From an uncultured Mollicutes bacterium (GTDB taxonomy: Bacteria > Bacillota_I > Bacilli_A > RFN20 > CAG-826): DNA of 64,000 bases. The notes under the pieces are model-generated. The model saw only the letters and a program-made list of their open reading frames with translations. It was not told the origin of the DNA and did not search any database. The position numbers and the translations under genes were made by a program. Location of the stretch: the NCBI GenBank assembly GCA_900540365.1, contig UQFN01000002.1, forward strand, positions 90,626 through 154,625. Direction: 5' to 3'. Positions 26,901 to 35,271 of this stretch are shown here, piece after piece. The stretch's first letter is position 1, and every line of letters begins with the position of its first letter.

Positions 26901-29900
26901 TGAGTTAGGAAATGTAACTACCTATATAGATGCTGAAGGAAATGTTGTTAGAAAAGTTTTTGATGCTTCAGGAAGAGTTAAAGAGATTGAAAGAACTTTT
27001 GATGTAAAAAATACAAATTTAGCAACTGTTTCTCATACTTCTTTAGGTAAAGTAAAAAATATTTCCTGCGCTAATAATTCACTAATTTCTATTGATTATG
27101 ATGAATTTGGCAATCGATTATCTACTTCAATCAATGGTGATGTTCTTGAAACCAACGCTTATAATAATCCATCCGATTCTCTAATAAACGAAATTAAGAT
27201 TAAAGGCAATTATGATATTAAAAAGAATATATCGTATGATTCCAAAGCAAATATAAAAGAAATCATCATTGATGGTGAAGAAAAGCATAAACTAAAATAT
27301 GATGATCGAAAAAGATTAATCGAAGTTGAAGATTTATCTAATGTCAAATCATATTACTTTAATTACGATTTAGATGGAACCTTATTATCTATCACTGATT
27401 CTAGCGGAGATAGCATTCAATATGATACTGACAATTTAGGTAACGTTGAAAAAGAAATAATCAAACTTAATGATTTATGTGTGGCATCGAATATGGTTCA
27501 TGATTATGAATTCAACGAAGCCGATAGAACTACTTTCTTTGAACGACTTTCAAGAGCATATCAAGACGATATCATTGTTGGAGACCATGGCGTAAAAGGA
27601 TTATATGGTGCTAAACCAAAGAGTTCTACTTTCCGATTTACATTTGACGAAGATGTAAAAATGAATACATCTGAACTTGCATATGCTGGTAAAGAGCTCA
27701 GCTATGATCTAGAAAAAGTTAATATTGATAGACAAAACGATCAATCAAATGGCGGTTCCTTTAATAAACAACTTTGGAAATTAAATTTTAAGAAGTCAAA
27801 AACTGTTTATGGTTGGTTCCGATTAGTTGGAAAAATCGAAGATAAAGCAATTGTAAGTTTCCATGGAAAAAATATTTCTATCAAAGTAAAGGCAGTTAAT
27901 GAAAATAAATTAAGATTGATAGCTAATGATCAAACAAAAGATTTAATCTTAGGAAAAAATAAAATTTCAGACTGGAATATGTATTCTTTAAGCGTGTTTA
28001 ATCAGGATAATACAACCAGAATCTGCTTCTACTTAAATGGTAATTTTATGCAAATGCTTACTTTGAACGAAGCTTTAACTGAAAGCATTACCGATTTAAC
28101 TATTGGCGATAAAAAATTAGAAGATGGACAAACTGGTGATTATTTAGAAAGCAGTAAAACTCCTATTAGAATAGCAATGATGTCAATAGGTGCATATTTC
28201 TATAAGAAAATTAACTTTAAAACTATTTACGAGATTAGTAAAAAATTCTTGTTTGAACCAAGCGAGTTAAATTCATTTTCTGGTGTTAGTTTTGAAGCGA
28301 TTAATGATGTTGATGCCGATCTAATATCATTAAATGGCTCATTTACTTCTTTGAAGAATGAGAGACCTATTACTGTTGCTTATAGCGATGGCACATATAA
28401 AATTGATAAAACTAGAAGTTTTGAGTTTGACCCAGAATTAAAAAGGCATGTCTATTCGGTTTTCGATGGGACTTTAAAATTAAAAGACCAAAACAGCTGT
28501 AGATTGTCGTACAAAAATAAAATTAAAGCTAAAGGAATGTTATCGATAAAGTTTAAACCTACAATCAAAGATGAGGATGAGCAAAATAGAACTATAATTT
28601 CCTTCAATAACTTATATGACAATTCTTCTATTTCATTCTGTCTTAACTCTGATGATGAATTAATCTATTCAAACAGCACTACTTCAATAAAACTTGGTTT
28701 AGTTGCTAAACATAGTGAGTGGAATGTTTTGAAAATATATTTAAGCGGTTTAGTTTCTTTAAACGAAACAAGCAAAGCAATAAATTCATTAGATTTAGCA
28801 AATACAAATATGAATGTCGGCTTTGCTTTGTTAAAGAAAAACGGAATAGAAAGTCCCGCTAACTATTTGAACGGTTACATATGTGATATTGTGTTAAGTC
28901 AAAAGGAGACTACCAATCCTATCTGTAATGGAAGTGTTTTAGAAAAACATGATGCATTAGGAAGAAAGATTGAAAAAAGTATTTCTTATAATAACAATGA
29001 ATTAATTAAAACAACTTTCGAATATCTTAGCCCATTAGACGAAAATGGAAGTGAAATTACTAACCGTACATCAACAATAGTTAGGAAGGAAAGCAATGAT
29101 ATCTTAGGTGATATTTCATATGAATATGATAAAAATAAAAATATCATTTCTGCTGTAACAGTAAAGGATGGTAAAACTACCGCTGTTAATTATGAGTATG
29201 ACGGCGTTGAAAGATTAATTGCTTCTAAGGTAGATGACGTAACAAATGCTTATGAATACGATGGAAACGGAAATATTCTTATGCATAAACGTATCTTTGG
29301 AGGCAATACATCCGTACTTAAATATGAATATGATTCGAAAAACAAAGAAAAATTAGTCAAAGTTATAGATAACGATACATTTATTGATTTAACTTATGAA
29401 GAAAAATCTTTATACCCTATTTCTATCGGTAAGACTAATTTGAAATGGTCATTAAATCAACTTGTTGAGACTGCCTCAGATGATTTCATTATTAAATATG
29501 AATATGACTACATGAATAGAAGAATTAAAAAGACTTCTCAATATTCAGAAACCGAGTATCGCTATGATAAAAGCAAATTATTAGCAGAGTCAACTGGCTT
29601 AATTAAAAAGGTATTCATCTATGATGCAAATAATAGACTTGTCGGCTTCACATATAGTGAAGGATTGATTGAAGCTTCTTATTTCTACATCAAAGATAAT
29701 TTAGGAATTATTAGAAATGTTATTGATTCTTCTGGGAACGTCGTAGCTTCATACAAATATGATGATTTTGGTCTTATTCTCAATGAAGATGAAATAGACT
29801 TCAACTTCAACGATGTTCTCTATAAAGGATATGTATACGATCATGAGACGAAATTATATCTGTTAAAAGAAAGATATTATTCCCCATCTCTTAAGAGATT

Positions 29901-31206
29901 TATCTCCCCTGATAAAGTTGATAATATCATCCATTCCATTTCTGATTTTTGCCAATTTAATCTTTACGCTTATTGTGATAATAATCCAATTATGCGTTCA
30001 GATAGCTTAGGTCAATGGTGGCTTTCTGATATATTCAATGCAATCAAAACTGCTGTGGAAGTTGTAGTTACCGCAGTAGCTACTGCAGTTGGAACTGTTG
30101 TAGGTGCAGTTGTTGGAGGAACAGTGGCTCTTGCTGATAGTATTGCAAAGGGAGAATCATTTGGTGACACAGTCAAGAACACTATTGAAGGCATTGGTGA
30201 AGGCGCAAAAATTGGTGCCAGAGCTGGAATGTCAGGTGGATTAATACTCTCAGGTTATATATTTAATGATGATAGTTTAATAGAGAGTGGGAAAGACATA
30301 TTCTTCAATGATACACTCCCACTTGCAGTCGACTTTGTTCAAGAAAACATTGTTGGTTTATTAAGTGTAGCTGATGCTATTCATAGTTTGCTAAATTGCC
30401 CTTTAATTACTAACACTCTATTAAATTCTGGTAATCCTTTAGCTGTATTAATTGGTGTTGGTATCATTGCATACAATACTTCTCAAAGTGTAATTGCAGA
30501 AAAAAATTACATTGACAATGTTGAATTGCTAGGTAAAAGCGAAGAAAACTTAATCTATTCTCCAAATATTGCTGATGGCTACCAAGACCCAAACAATGAT
30601 ATAAATATTGTCATTGATGATAGAATTTATATACTAAACCAAAACGATGATTTCTATTACAAAATTAAATTTGGAGCCTCAAATATTCGATCTGCAGGTT
30701 GCGAAATTATGGCTGTGTATAACGTTCTAAAATATTTGGATAAATATATACCTCTTGCTCAACTAATCTACTATTTTGAAAAGCAAAATCTTGTTTTCGG
30801 AGTTTTTGGAGCGTGGCCAAGTCATTTAAAGAAATTATTTAATTCGCTTAAAATAAATTATTACTTTACCTATGATGAAAAAGATATAGAAAAGTTTGAT
30901 GTTTCAAATTATGATGTTGTAATTCCTACATATTTTCACCAGAACTTCAATATTGAAACAGATAAAAAAGAAAATTTTAACTTTAATGATGTGACACGTT
31001 ATTTAACTGCTCATACAACTTTTATGCCAAAAGTAAAACACTTCGTTAAACTATATGATACACCGCTAAAAAAAGTAAGTGATAAGTTTATTGAAGTTAA
31101 TAATTATGATGAAAACACTACGTTTACTAATTTATCAGAAAAAATACATAAAAATCCAAGTTCAAAAGAAAAAGTCTTAATATCATGTTTTGGCTTAAAA
31201 CTATAA
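23971..31206 (+). CDS. Giant RHS-repeat protein with papain-like C-terminal domain
   Basis: 2411 residues, no signal peptide. Order: a DNRLRE-like domain (~1-190, with YVSFDITKFIN); RHS/YD repeats; two carbohydrate-binding-like segments (NGSFEFENDPLKGW at ~533, and LRNSHFEYLDD at ~695); more repeats; two LamG-like regions (~1270-1390 and ~1500-1650); YD repeats; the RHS core LKERYYSPSLKRFISPDKV near 1970, ending NPIMRSDSLGQWW near 2010. Then come a hydrophobic stretch (~2020-2060) and a variable C-terminus with SAGCEIMAVYN (Cys2244) and KHFVKLYD (His2357), a papain/C39-like protease or transglutaminase fold. By family the RHS shell encloses the C-terminal toxin and releases it into a target cell. 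Only 12 bases after the nucleotidyltransferase gene, with AAGGAGG. AT-rich, unlike the holin genes. Confidence 0.85.
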   Translation: MIHLFTNGNSNVRVASYIKKGASSTYEVTSDKNYTVLTEDDKLKFMISGFEFRKEQSISNARLICYFENLHTNSMLELKDEDGNIIDRVIVGIDQEYLKKKTTNYVSFDITKFINDQNKKKTMSPLYLSWHAQYNEESVNFIGFKFFDNENSKLDVENRNQYFMVSYANIEGVEKHLPFERKKLGSSGEALVNIKQGNLIYGLPLLLDKTNANQVSLQLVFNSFNNGVCTNYGKGFRGPIEYVLDTSSINDGILKFTDQTMKKVYFTKLTDDERYKLTPETSGDIYYCFSDSTYIIAEKDDTFTFVANNKKMNLKKDGETTLINYFLFEDGTKISVNYENKLPISIVYPSGQTDEFIYASSLLKTIKSSRLGLETSFTYKDRQLINTKTERISLDFGNNMNELRETIRNTDFVYEGNKLIVIQNNVETQSLVVKYQDDKISVLTKKAIKDDGTSINGETSSFIYGNNSTVIKDNKNNSTYYHFDAHGSCIYTLDDNGVSNNFKFGTVSDSDLNAECHKIRSKYQSQSNVPNILYNGSFEFENDPLKGWETITGTSTNAAISKESLYGDSCLKVIADNKNHFAFSQKINQQSKGVYKLTGFYKSNGLENSTSSEIIVKVAYHETITKKSSDYYYSNKTNTEKVLRSKEYKIELPISSGKWEYLESQDIDVGADSTIEVTLSCNSEIYFDELQLTKNNFIGGHNYLRNSHFEYLDDNKVKSWVTENTDDKDGVVSSSSVSHSYLFNNVIEGNIFKISGTEDSKEKCIYQKVNLTGDSGERLLVNCWLYGNKTSNEKLQLEIDVHYNNIKQYKLKKYKFNPSNNQDGWQVLSGLLTTEYSYDYIIVKLVHNGFNDVYFDAIQLFKSKTGSTYSYDERGNLMSASENTSTADSSYDKNNRMTRKSCADGQQFQYSYDEATGKLIRILDNFGNDVSFEYLDNGMIKEVKSNNQIIRTEEIKDEDGYITKKDELGNVTKTAIDELGNVTTYIDAEGNVVRKVFDASGRVKEIERTFDVKNTNLATVSHTSLGKVKNISCANNSLISIDYDEFGNRLSTSINGDVLETNAYNNPSDSLINEIKIKGNYDIKKNISYDSKANIKEIIIDGEEKHKLKYDDRKRLIEVEDLSNVKSYYFNYDLDGTLLSITDSSGDSIQYDTDNLGNVEKEIIKLNDLCVASNMVHDYEFNEADRTTFFERLSRAYQDDIIVGDHGVKGLYGAKPKSSTFRFTFDEDVKMNTSELAYAGKELSYDLEKVNIDRQNDQSNGGSFNKQLWKLNFKKSKTVYGWFRLVGKIEDKAIVSFHGKNISIKVKAVNENKLRLIANDQTKDLILGKNKISDWNMYSLSVFNQDNTTRICFYLNGNFMQMLTLNEALTESITDLTIGDKKLEDGQTGDYLESSKTPIRIAMMSIGAYFYKKINFKTIYEISKKFLFEPSELNSFSGVSFEAINDVDADLISLNGSFTSLKNERPITVAYSDGTYKIDKTRSFEFDPELKRHVYSVFDGTLKLKDQNSCRLSYKNKIKAKGMLSIKFKPTIKDEDEQNRTIISFNNLYDNSSISFCLNSDDELIYSNSTTSIKLGLVAKHSEWNVLKIYLSGLVSLNETSKAINSLDLANTNMNVGFALLKKNGIESPANYLNGYICDIVLSQKETTNPICNGSVLEKHDALGRKIEKSISYNNNELIKTTFEYLSPLDENGSEITNRTSTIVRKESNDILGDISYEYDKNKNIISAVTVKDGKTTAVNYEYDGVERLIASKVDDVTNAYEYDGNGNILMHKRIFGGNTSVLKYEYDSKNKEKLVKVIDNDTFIDLTYEEKSLYPISIGKTNLKWSLNQLVETASDDFIIKYEYDYMNRRIKKTSQYSETEYRYDKSKLLAESTGLIKKVFIYDANNRLVGFTYSEGLIEASYFYIKDNLGIIRNVIDSSGNVVASYKYDDFGLILNEDEIDFNFNDVLYKGYVYDHETKLYLLKERYYSPSLKRFISPDKVDNIIHSISDFCQFNLYAYCDNNPIMRSDSLGQWWLSDIFNAIKTAVEVVVTAVATAVGTVVGAVVGGTVALADSIAKGESFGDTVKNTIEGIGEGAKIGARAGMSGGLILSGYIFNDDSLIESGKDIFFNDTLPLAVDFVQENIVGLLSVADAIHSLLNCPLITNTLLNSGNPLAVLIGVGIIAYNTSQSVIAEKNYIDNVELLGKSEENLIYSPNIADGYQDPNNDINIVIDDRIYILNQNDDFYYKIKFGASNIRSAGCEIMAVYNVLKYLDKYIPLAQLIYYFEKQNLVFGVFGAWPSHLKKLFNSLKINYYFTYDEKDIEKFDVSNYDVVIPTYFHQNFNIETDKKENFNFNDVTRYLTAHTTFMPKVKHFVKLYDTPLKKVSDKFIEVNNYDENTTFTNLSEKIHKNPSSKEKVLISCFGLKL

Positions 31207-31213
31207 CAAAATT

Positions 31214-31245
31214 AAGAGGCTGTAATAAGAAACAGCCTCTTTTTT
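31214..31245 (+). terminator. Strong terminator after the RHS gene
   Basis: Ten-pair perfect stem AAGAGGCTGT / ACAGCCTCTT, 8-base loop, six Ts. Starts eight bases after the RHS stop. It ends the holin-nucleotidyltransferase-RHS transcript. The rest of 31246-31498 holds no gene I can see. Confidence 0.9.
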
Positions 31246-31498
31246 AAAAACTACAGTATTGCAAAATCATATTATTTACTTAAACATTCTGTTAATGACA
31301 TCGATAATTATTGTGCTATTATTAATAAATTAAAAAAGAAAGTTTAGACTTAACATTTTAACAGTTCTGAAGTTTGATTTATAATTTTAAAAACGCTATT
31401 TTTGAATGTAATTCCAATAAAAAAGAATAATTTTGTTTGAACTTCTGACAAATCTACGAATTCAAACAATTTTTATACATTAATCTTATTTAATGATT

Positions 31499-31511
31499 TA
31501 TAATATAAAGT
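31499..31511 (+). promoter_or_regulatory. -10 box immediately before the lipoprotein start
   Basis: TATAAT at 31499-31504 with ATG at 31512: transcription would begin at or next to the start codon. No ribosome site is present, so the mRNA may be leaderless. No convincing -35. Confidence 0.35.
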
Positions 31512-32213
31512 ATGAGATATAATATTAAACATCCTCTTCCAGTATTAATACTATCATCACTTCTCTTAACATCATGTTCGTATCCTGAATATCCATATAA
31601 TGTTTTTGTTGATTCAGATTATAATTTAAGAGTCATTCAATATTATGATTATGATGATAGTGATGAATATTTTGCTGTTGATGAATATTATTATAATGAA
31701 GATAAATATAGTGGCGAAATAAATATTGATATCACTATACCTTATTCTATCAATGGTCTGCCAGTTAAGCATTTTGGCCGTCAAGCATCAATGGAAATTT
31801 TGACTAATAATGATAATAAGTTTTCCCACGATGGATATTGGTCAAACGTTGACCCCATCAGTTTAATTTATTTTTCTTTAGTAGGATTTTCATATTTTGA
31901 TGAAAATACAACTTTTAATATAAACATTGATATACAATGTGATTTGATTGACTTCAAAATATATAATAGGACATACGATGGCACATTAGACCCGCTTATT
32001 TATTTCTATAATAATAATAGTTATAGTAATGAATATGAAAAAGAGCAAATTTTTTATTGTAATTTATACATCTCTATAACCGGAAATTCTTCGAAATATT
32101 ACTCAAAAGATGGTGAAGTCTACGAAAGAAATAATGAGGATGACGATAAAAAAATAACAGGAAATCGCAGCCGATTAATCGTTAAAGGAAACCTAAATCC
32201 ATATACTAAATAA
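31512..32213 (+). CDS. Lipoprotein of unknown function, downstream of RHS
   Basis: 233 residues with a lipoprotein signal peptide (MRYNIKHPLPVLILSSLLLT, lipobox LTSC, Cys22), then an acidic, Tyr-rich domain (YYDYDDSDEYFAVDEYYYNED) and IDITIPYSINGLPVKHFG. The last element resembles the strands of BspA-type leucine-rich repeats, though no full repeat series is seen. Located on the outer face of the membrane. Being next to the RHS gene it might protect against the toxin, but it has its own promoter and a terminator lies between them, so this is speculative. Confidence 0.55.
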   Translation: MRYNIKHPLPVLILSSLLLTSCSYPEYPYNVFVDSDYNLRVIQYYDYDDSDEYFAVDEYYYNEDKYSGEINIDITIPYSINGLPVKHFGRQASMEILTNNDNKFSHDGYWSNVDPISLIYFSLVGFSYFDENTTFNINIDIQCDLIDFKIYNRTYDGTLDPLIYFYNNNSYSNEYEKEQIFYCNLYISITGNSSKYYSKDGEVYERNNEDDDKKITGNRSRLIVKGNLNPYTK

Positions 32214-32315
32214 AATATTACTTGCTTCAATACACATTGGAACTTCAATAATTTTTTTATATTTTAATAGAATGTTTACAGATTTATTTAAGAAGATCAT
32301 GCCTATTATTATTAG

Positions 32316-32507
32316 TTTAGCAGACTAAAGAAAGCTTTATATTATAAAGATATTTGCTATACAATTGAATCAGGTCCTTTCGATGGCAGTAAATTTCTTT
32401 ATTTGTGTTATAAAAATAACCTAGAAAAAATATTTCAAACATATAAATTTGATAATAATAAAAGTAATCGTCTATTGTTTGAACAATTAGGTATAAGCAA
32501 AAAATAG
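32316..32507 (+). pseudogene. Open 63-codon remnant without a start
   Basis: Frame open from just after TAG (32313-32315) to TAG (32505-32507), encoding ...YTIESGPFDGSKFLYLCYKNN...LLFEQLGISKK, with no ATG. It is probably the 3' end of a gene decayed at the edge of the RHS cassette. No family recognised. The rest of 32214-32550 holds nothing else but the terminator. Confidence 0.3.
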
Positions 32508-32552
32508 ACCGCCCAACCTTACTATCACTAATAGGATAAAGCGGTCTTTTTT
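32506..32552. terminator. Bidirectional terminator at the prophage's left edge
   Basis: AGACCGC (32506-32512) and GCGGTCT (32541-32547) form seven pairs, with inner pairing CTAT/ATAG. Ts follow on the plus strand (32547-32552), and on the minus strand the stem is followed by ATTTTTTG. Shared between the plus-strand remnant and the end of the prophage transcript. Confidence 0.65.
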
Positions 32553-32943
32553 ATGCCTTGGTTGATGCGTTCTTAAGTGTGTTTATGCTCGCCTCGATCT
32601 GGGTATTGATCCAGGTATCGACGTCGCCGAAGTTCTTGTTGATGTAGTCTTTGATGTCGTCACTTAATTGAGCAAGAACGATATCTTTAGCCTTATTAAG
32701 AGCGATGAGTTGTGCGTCCTTATTGAAACTCCCTTCCTTCTTAAGAGCCTCAACATAGGTTTGGAACACGCATTTAACTGCATCCAAGACAATAGTCGTA
32801 GCTTCGGTTATGTATTTGGAGGTCTTTTCGTTATCGATCTTGCTAGAGATCCATTTGATTAGCTTAGATCCAAGCAAAGTGATAAGCGGAATGACCACAG
32901 CTGTAACAACACAGCTTAAAACATTTAAAAGTATCTCATTCAT
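32551..32943 (-). CDS. Phage holin, LLH family
   Basis: 130 residues: one N-terminal membrane segment (~5-25), then a long amphipathic helical region (ITEATTIVLDAVKCVFQTYVEALKKEGSFNKDAQLIALNKAKD) typical of the LLH holin family (one TM plus cytoplasmic helices). Makes the membrane permeable at the end of the phage cycle. Last gene of the prophage, overlapping the membrane/coiled-coil gene by 8 bases and followed by a terminator. No endolysin lies beside it. Confidence 0.75.
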   Translation of the reverse strand: MNEILLNVLSCVVTAVVIPLITLLGSKLIKWISSKIDNEKTSKYITEATTIVLDAVKCVFQTYVEALKKEGSFNKDAQLIALNKAKDIVLAQLSDDIKDYINKNFGDVDTWINTQIEASINTLKNASTKA

Positions 32944-33253
32944 GATTTGTTCCTCCTTTTATTTCATCATGTAATTCCGTGATTCTTTTATGAGCATTCT
33001 TAGTTGATTCTTCTACTTTAACAAGCCTATTTGAAAGCTCGGTATATCTTTCTTCTAAGTGATTAAGTGATTTTTCAATTCTATCGATAGAAGATTTGAT
33101 ATAACCTATCTCACTAAGCATTACTCCTTCATTTTTACCCTCATCCTTATGCTCTTGTTTGTTACTTCTTTTAAAAGCTAAATAGGCAAATAAAATGCTC
33201 GAGATTGTCCCTAGCACTGAGATGATTGTTAAAACAATTTCTGTACTATCCAT
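32936..33253 (-). CDS. Holin-associated membrane/coiled-coil protein (prophage copy)
   Basis: 105 residues. N-terminal membrane segment (~6-27), then HKDEGKNEGVMLSEIGYIK and a coiled coil (DRIEKSLNHLEERYTELSNRLVKVEES). Homologue of the protein at 22487-22780, by eye around 45% identical. Overlaps the holin (downstream) and the nucleotidyltransferase (upstream) by 8 bases each, so the three are translated as a set. Probable accessory protein of holin action. Confidence 0.65.
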   Translation of the reverse strand: MDSTEIVLTIISVLGTISSILFAYLAFKRSNKQEHKDEGKNEGVMLSEIGYIKSSIDRIEKSLNHLEERYTELSNRLVKVEESTKNAHKRITELHDEIKGGTNHE

Positions 33254-33935
33254 CTTTTAATTCCTCCTTAAATTCGTATATTTCATCTAGGTATTTTTCT
33301 AGTTTTGTATTTAGTTCTTTCCTTTTATTTTCATTATTCCAATTGAGTTTATAGTCGATTTCTTCATCAAAATAAGACTTGGGAAGATCTAAAGAAAAGA
33401 CACCTGTCTTCTTATAGTTTTCTATTTGTCCTCGCATTCTAATTACGTGATAAAACTTCTTCCCAACTTGAAATTCGCCATTAAAACAAAAAGCAAAATA
33501 TTCATAGAAATTTGTTAAAAAACCCTTCAGATTCTTATTAAAATTAAAGTTTTTGTATTTTTCATAAATTTCTATATACTCTTCATTAAGTCCTATCAAA
33601 GTATCAGGAAGTCCTAAAACATCATCAATAAAGCTCCTCTTATATTGTGATATAGGACTATTTGGATTTAACCTATCTAATATCGAGCTCACGCCATAAA
33701 TAAAAACATCAGTCCCACTTATATTAGCCTTAAAGGCTCCATGTAAATCATCAACCACTACATTGATGTCATAGTCACTCTTACCACTTATGAAAGTGCC
33801 ATAACATACGCTCCCTCCAAAATACATAAATGCCATTTTAAGTCCGGGAAGAGATGCCATTATGGACTTTACAATTTGCTTTTTATCTAAGGTAGCAATT
33901 AACTTATTTCTTTTTAAAACTATCTCTTTAATCAT
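33246..33935 (-). CDS. Prophage nucleotidyltransferase coupled to the lysis genes
   Basis: 229 residues from ATG 33935, chosen because GGAGG lies nine bases upstream and it overlaps the preceding gene's stop; a longer open frame has no such site. Pol-beta-type nucleotidyltransferase with FMYFGGSVCYGTF and KSDYDINVVV (Asp pair), and a helical C-terminus. It is not part of any standard siphovirus morphogenesis or lysis pathway that I know. It overlaps the membrane/coiled-coil gene by 8 bases. Possible roles: modifying a host factor, or regulating lysis. Confidence 0.7.
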   Translation of the reverse strand: MIKEIVLKRNKLIATLDKKQIVKSIMASLPGLKMAFMYFGGSVCYGTFISGKSDYDINVVVDDLHGAFKANISGTDVFIYGVSSILDRLNPNSPISQYKRSFIDDVLGLPDTLIGLNEEYIEIYEKYKNFNFNKNLKGFLTNFYEYFAFCFNGEFQVGKKFYHVIRMRGQIENYKKTGVFSLDLPKSYFDEEIDYKLNWNNENKRKELNTKLEKYLDEIYEFKEELKDG

Positions 33936-34209
33936 CTGTTCCATCCTCCAAACCGATAACATTTTCTTTAAGCCACTTATATCCAGCCTTAAAAACATCA
34001 CCAACTAAAAAGGATTCATAATCTTCCTTAGGAATTAAGATATCGATTGTGTCGATTGGATCACATCCTTTATCTCTTGTTTCCTTAGAAATATATGAAC
34101 CCACGCATATAACTACTTCTTTATCTATAGCATTAAGCGATATGTTTGTTATTCGGTGATAACTTGGCTTAATCCCATAGCTTGAATTAAGTTCTTTTAT
34201 AATCGCCAT
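33928..34209 (-). CDS. Small phage tail-region protein, unknown
   Basis: 93 residues beginning MAIIKELNSSYGIKPSYHRI, with a central beta-rich segment (EVVICVGSYIS) and acidic tail. Proteins of this type occur between tail fibre and lysis genes of Firmicutes phages. Structural or accessory; no specific function known to me. Ends inside the ribosome site and start of the nucleotidyltransferase gene. Confidence 0.5.
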   Translation of the reverse strand: MAIIKELNSSYGIKPSYHRITNISLNAIDKEVVICVGSYISKETRDKGCDPIDTIDILIPKEDYESFLVGDVFKAGYKWLKENVIGLEDGTDD

Positions 34210-34218
34210 AGTAAACTC

Positions 34219-34407
34219 CTAACTAGATGTTGTTTCACCACTACTAGAGGAGCTACTTGTTATAGTGTTAGTATTGACGCACATTATTCCTTTTGAACAT
34301 CTTACATAAAGTTTACCAGTAGAATAATCAACGGCTAGTTCACCATTTCTTGTGAGATTAGATGTTGTTGGAACTTTAGTACCTCTTTTAACGATAATGG
34401 TTGCCAT
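34219..34407 (-). CDS. Small tail-fibre-like protein
   Basis: 62 residues: IIVKRGTKVPTTSNLTRNGELAVDYSTGKLYVR is the short repeat fold found at the N-terminus of phage tail fibres and tropism determinants (RGT...GELAxD...LYVG). Ends in a Ser/Thr-rich tail. Probably a trimeric tail-tip component or head-fibre-like decoration. Its start ATG shares a base with the stop of the upstream fibre gene. Confidence 0.6.
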   Translation of the reverse strand: MATIIVKRGTKVPTTSNLTRNGELAVDYSTGKLYVRCSKGIMCVNTNTITSSSSSSGETTSS

Positions 34408-35258
34408 TAGTAAGTCCCTCCATCAATTGTTGAACTTGGAGTAAGAACGGCTGATTTATTGATACCTATTTCAAACTTTCTATTTTTTAAGTTATAACAT
34501 TCATCATAAATCGACCTTATATAAAGACCATTATTAATAGTGTTGCTATCAAAATTAGAAGCATTTTCATCATAAATTGCTGCTCTACTTCCGATGATCT
34601 CAGAGATATACATATTCTCAAGTTGCTCTCTTTGAACAGCGTTAAGATGGGTGTTATCACTCTTATGTGAATTAAATGTGCTTGTTGAAATACCGCCTAA
34701 CTCACTTAAAGAAATATTAACTGCTCCAGTCTTACCATTAACGGAAGTTACTTTATCTGTTGGACTTTTTAGTTCTTGCCAATTTGCTAATGTTGAATAT
34801 GGCTCACCTTTTAAAATAAATGTTTTAGATAAGTCATTTCTAATACAAATATCACCTATTTCAGCTTGGCTAAGTTTAAGCATCTCGGCTTCACTACTTA
34901 CAACAAATGTATTTGTAATAGCAATTCTAGGAACAATGCTACTAGAAAGGAAACCATCACTATCAACAACTGGTATCTGACCTTCACCATTTCCAACATC
35001 ATATTTACTAGCCGTTCCTAAATCGAGCTCATTAATCTTGCTATTTAAAACTGAAGTTAGGTTATTAGAGTTTACAAATTCAAAGTAATCACTAGCGCTA
35101 AGTGGATTTGAACTTGAGCCTGTCTTATTAGCTTTAGCGATATATAAATTACCGCCATTTAAGTCAATTAAAGGCTCACCTTGTTTGATGGTTCCATTTG
35201 TACCAGTAAGAGGTCCACTTCCACTAGTAGTTTTTCTTCTAAGTTGTATTGTTGCCAT
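34407..35258 (-). CDS. Phage tail fibre protein
   Basis: 283 residues. N-terminus IQLRRKTTSGSGPLTGTNGT...GEPLIDLNGGNLYIAKA matches fibre N-terminal domains; the middle contains VTSVNGKTGAVNISLSELGG, a motif recurrent in phage fibres; the C-terminus HLNAVQREQLENMYISEIIG is also fibre-like. Likely receptor-binding or part of the host adhesion device. No chaperone gene evident. Confidence 0.7.
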   Translation of the reverse strand: MATIQLRRKTTSGSGPLTGTNGTIKQGEPLIDLNGGNLYIAKANKTGSSSNPLSASDYFEFVNSNNLTSVLNSKINELDLGTASKYDVGNGEGQIPVVDSDGFLSSSIVPRIAITNTFVVSSEAEMLKLSQAEIGDICIRNDLSKTFILKGEPYSTLANWQELKSPTDKVTSVNGKTGAVNISLSELGGISTSTFNSHKSDNTHLNAVQREQLENMYISEIIGSRAAIYDENASNFDSNTINNGLYIRSIYDECYNLKNRKFEIGINKSAVLTPSSTIDGGTY

Positions 35259-35271
35259 TTAAAATTCCTCC

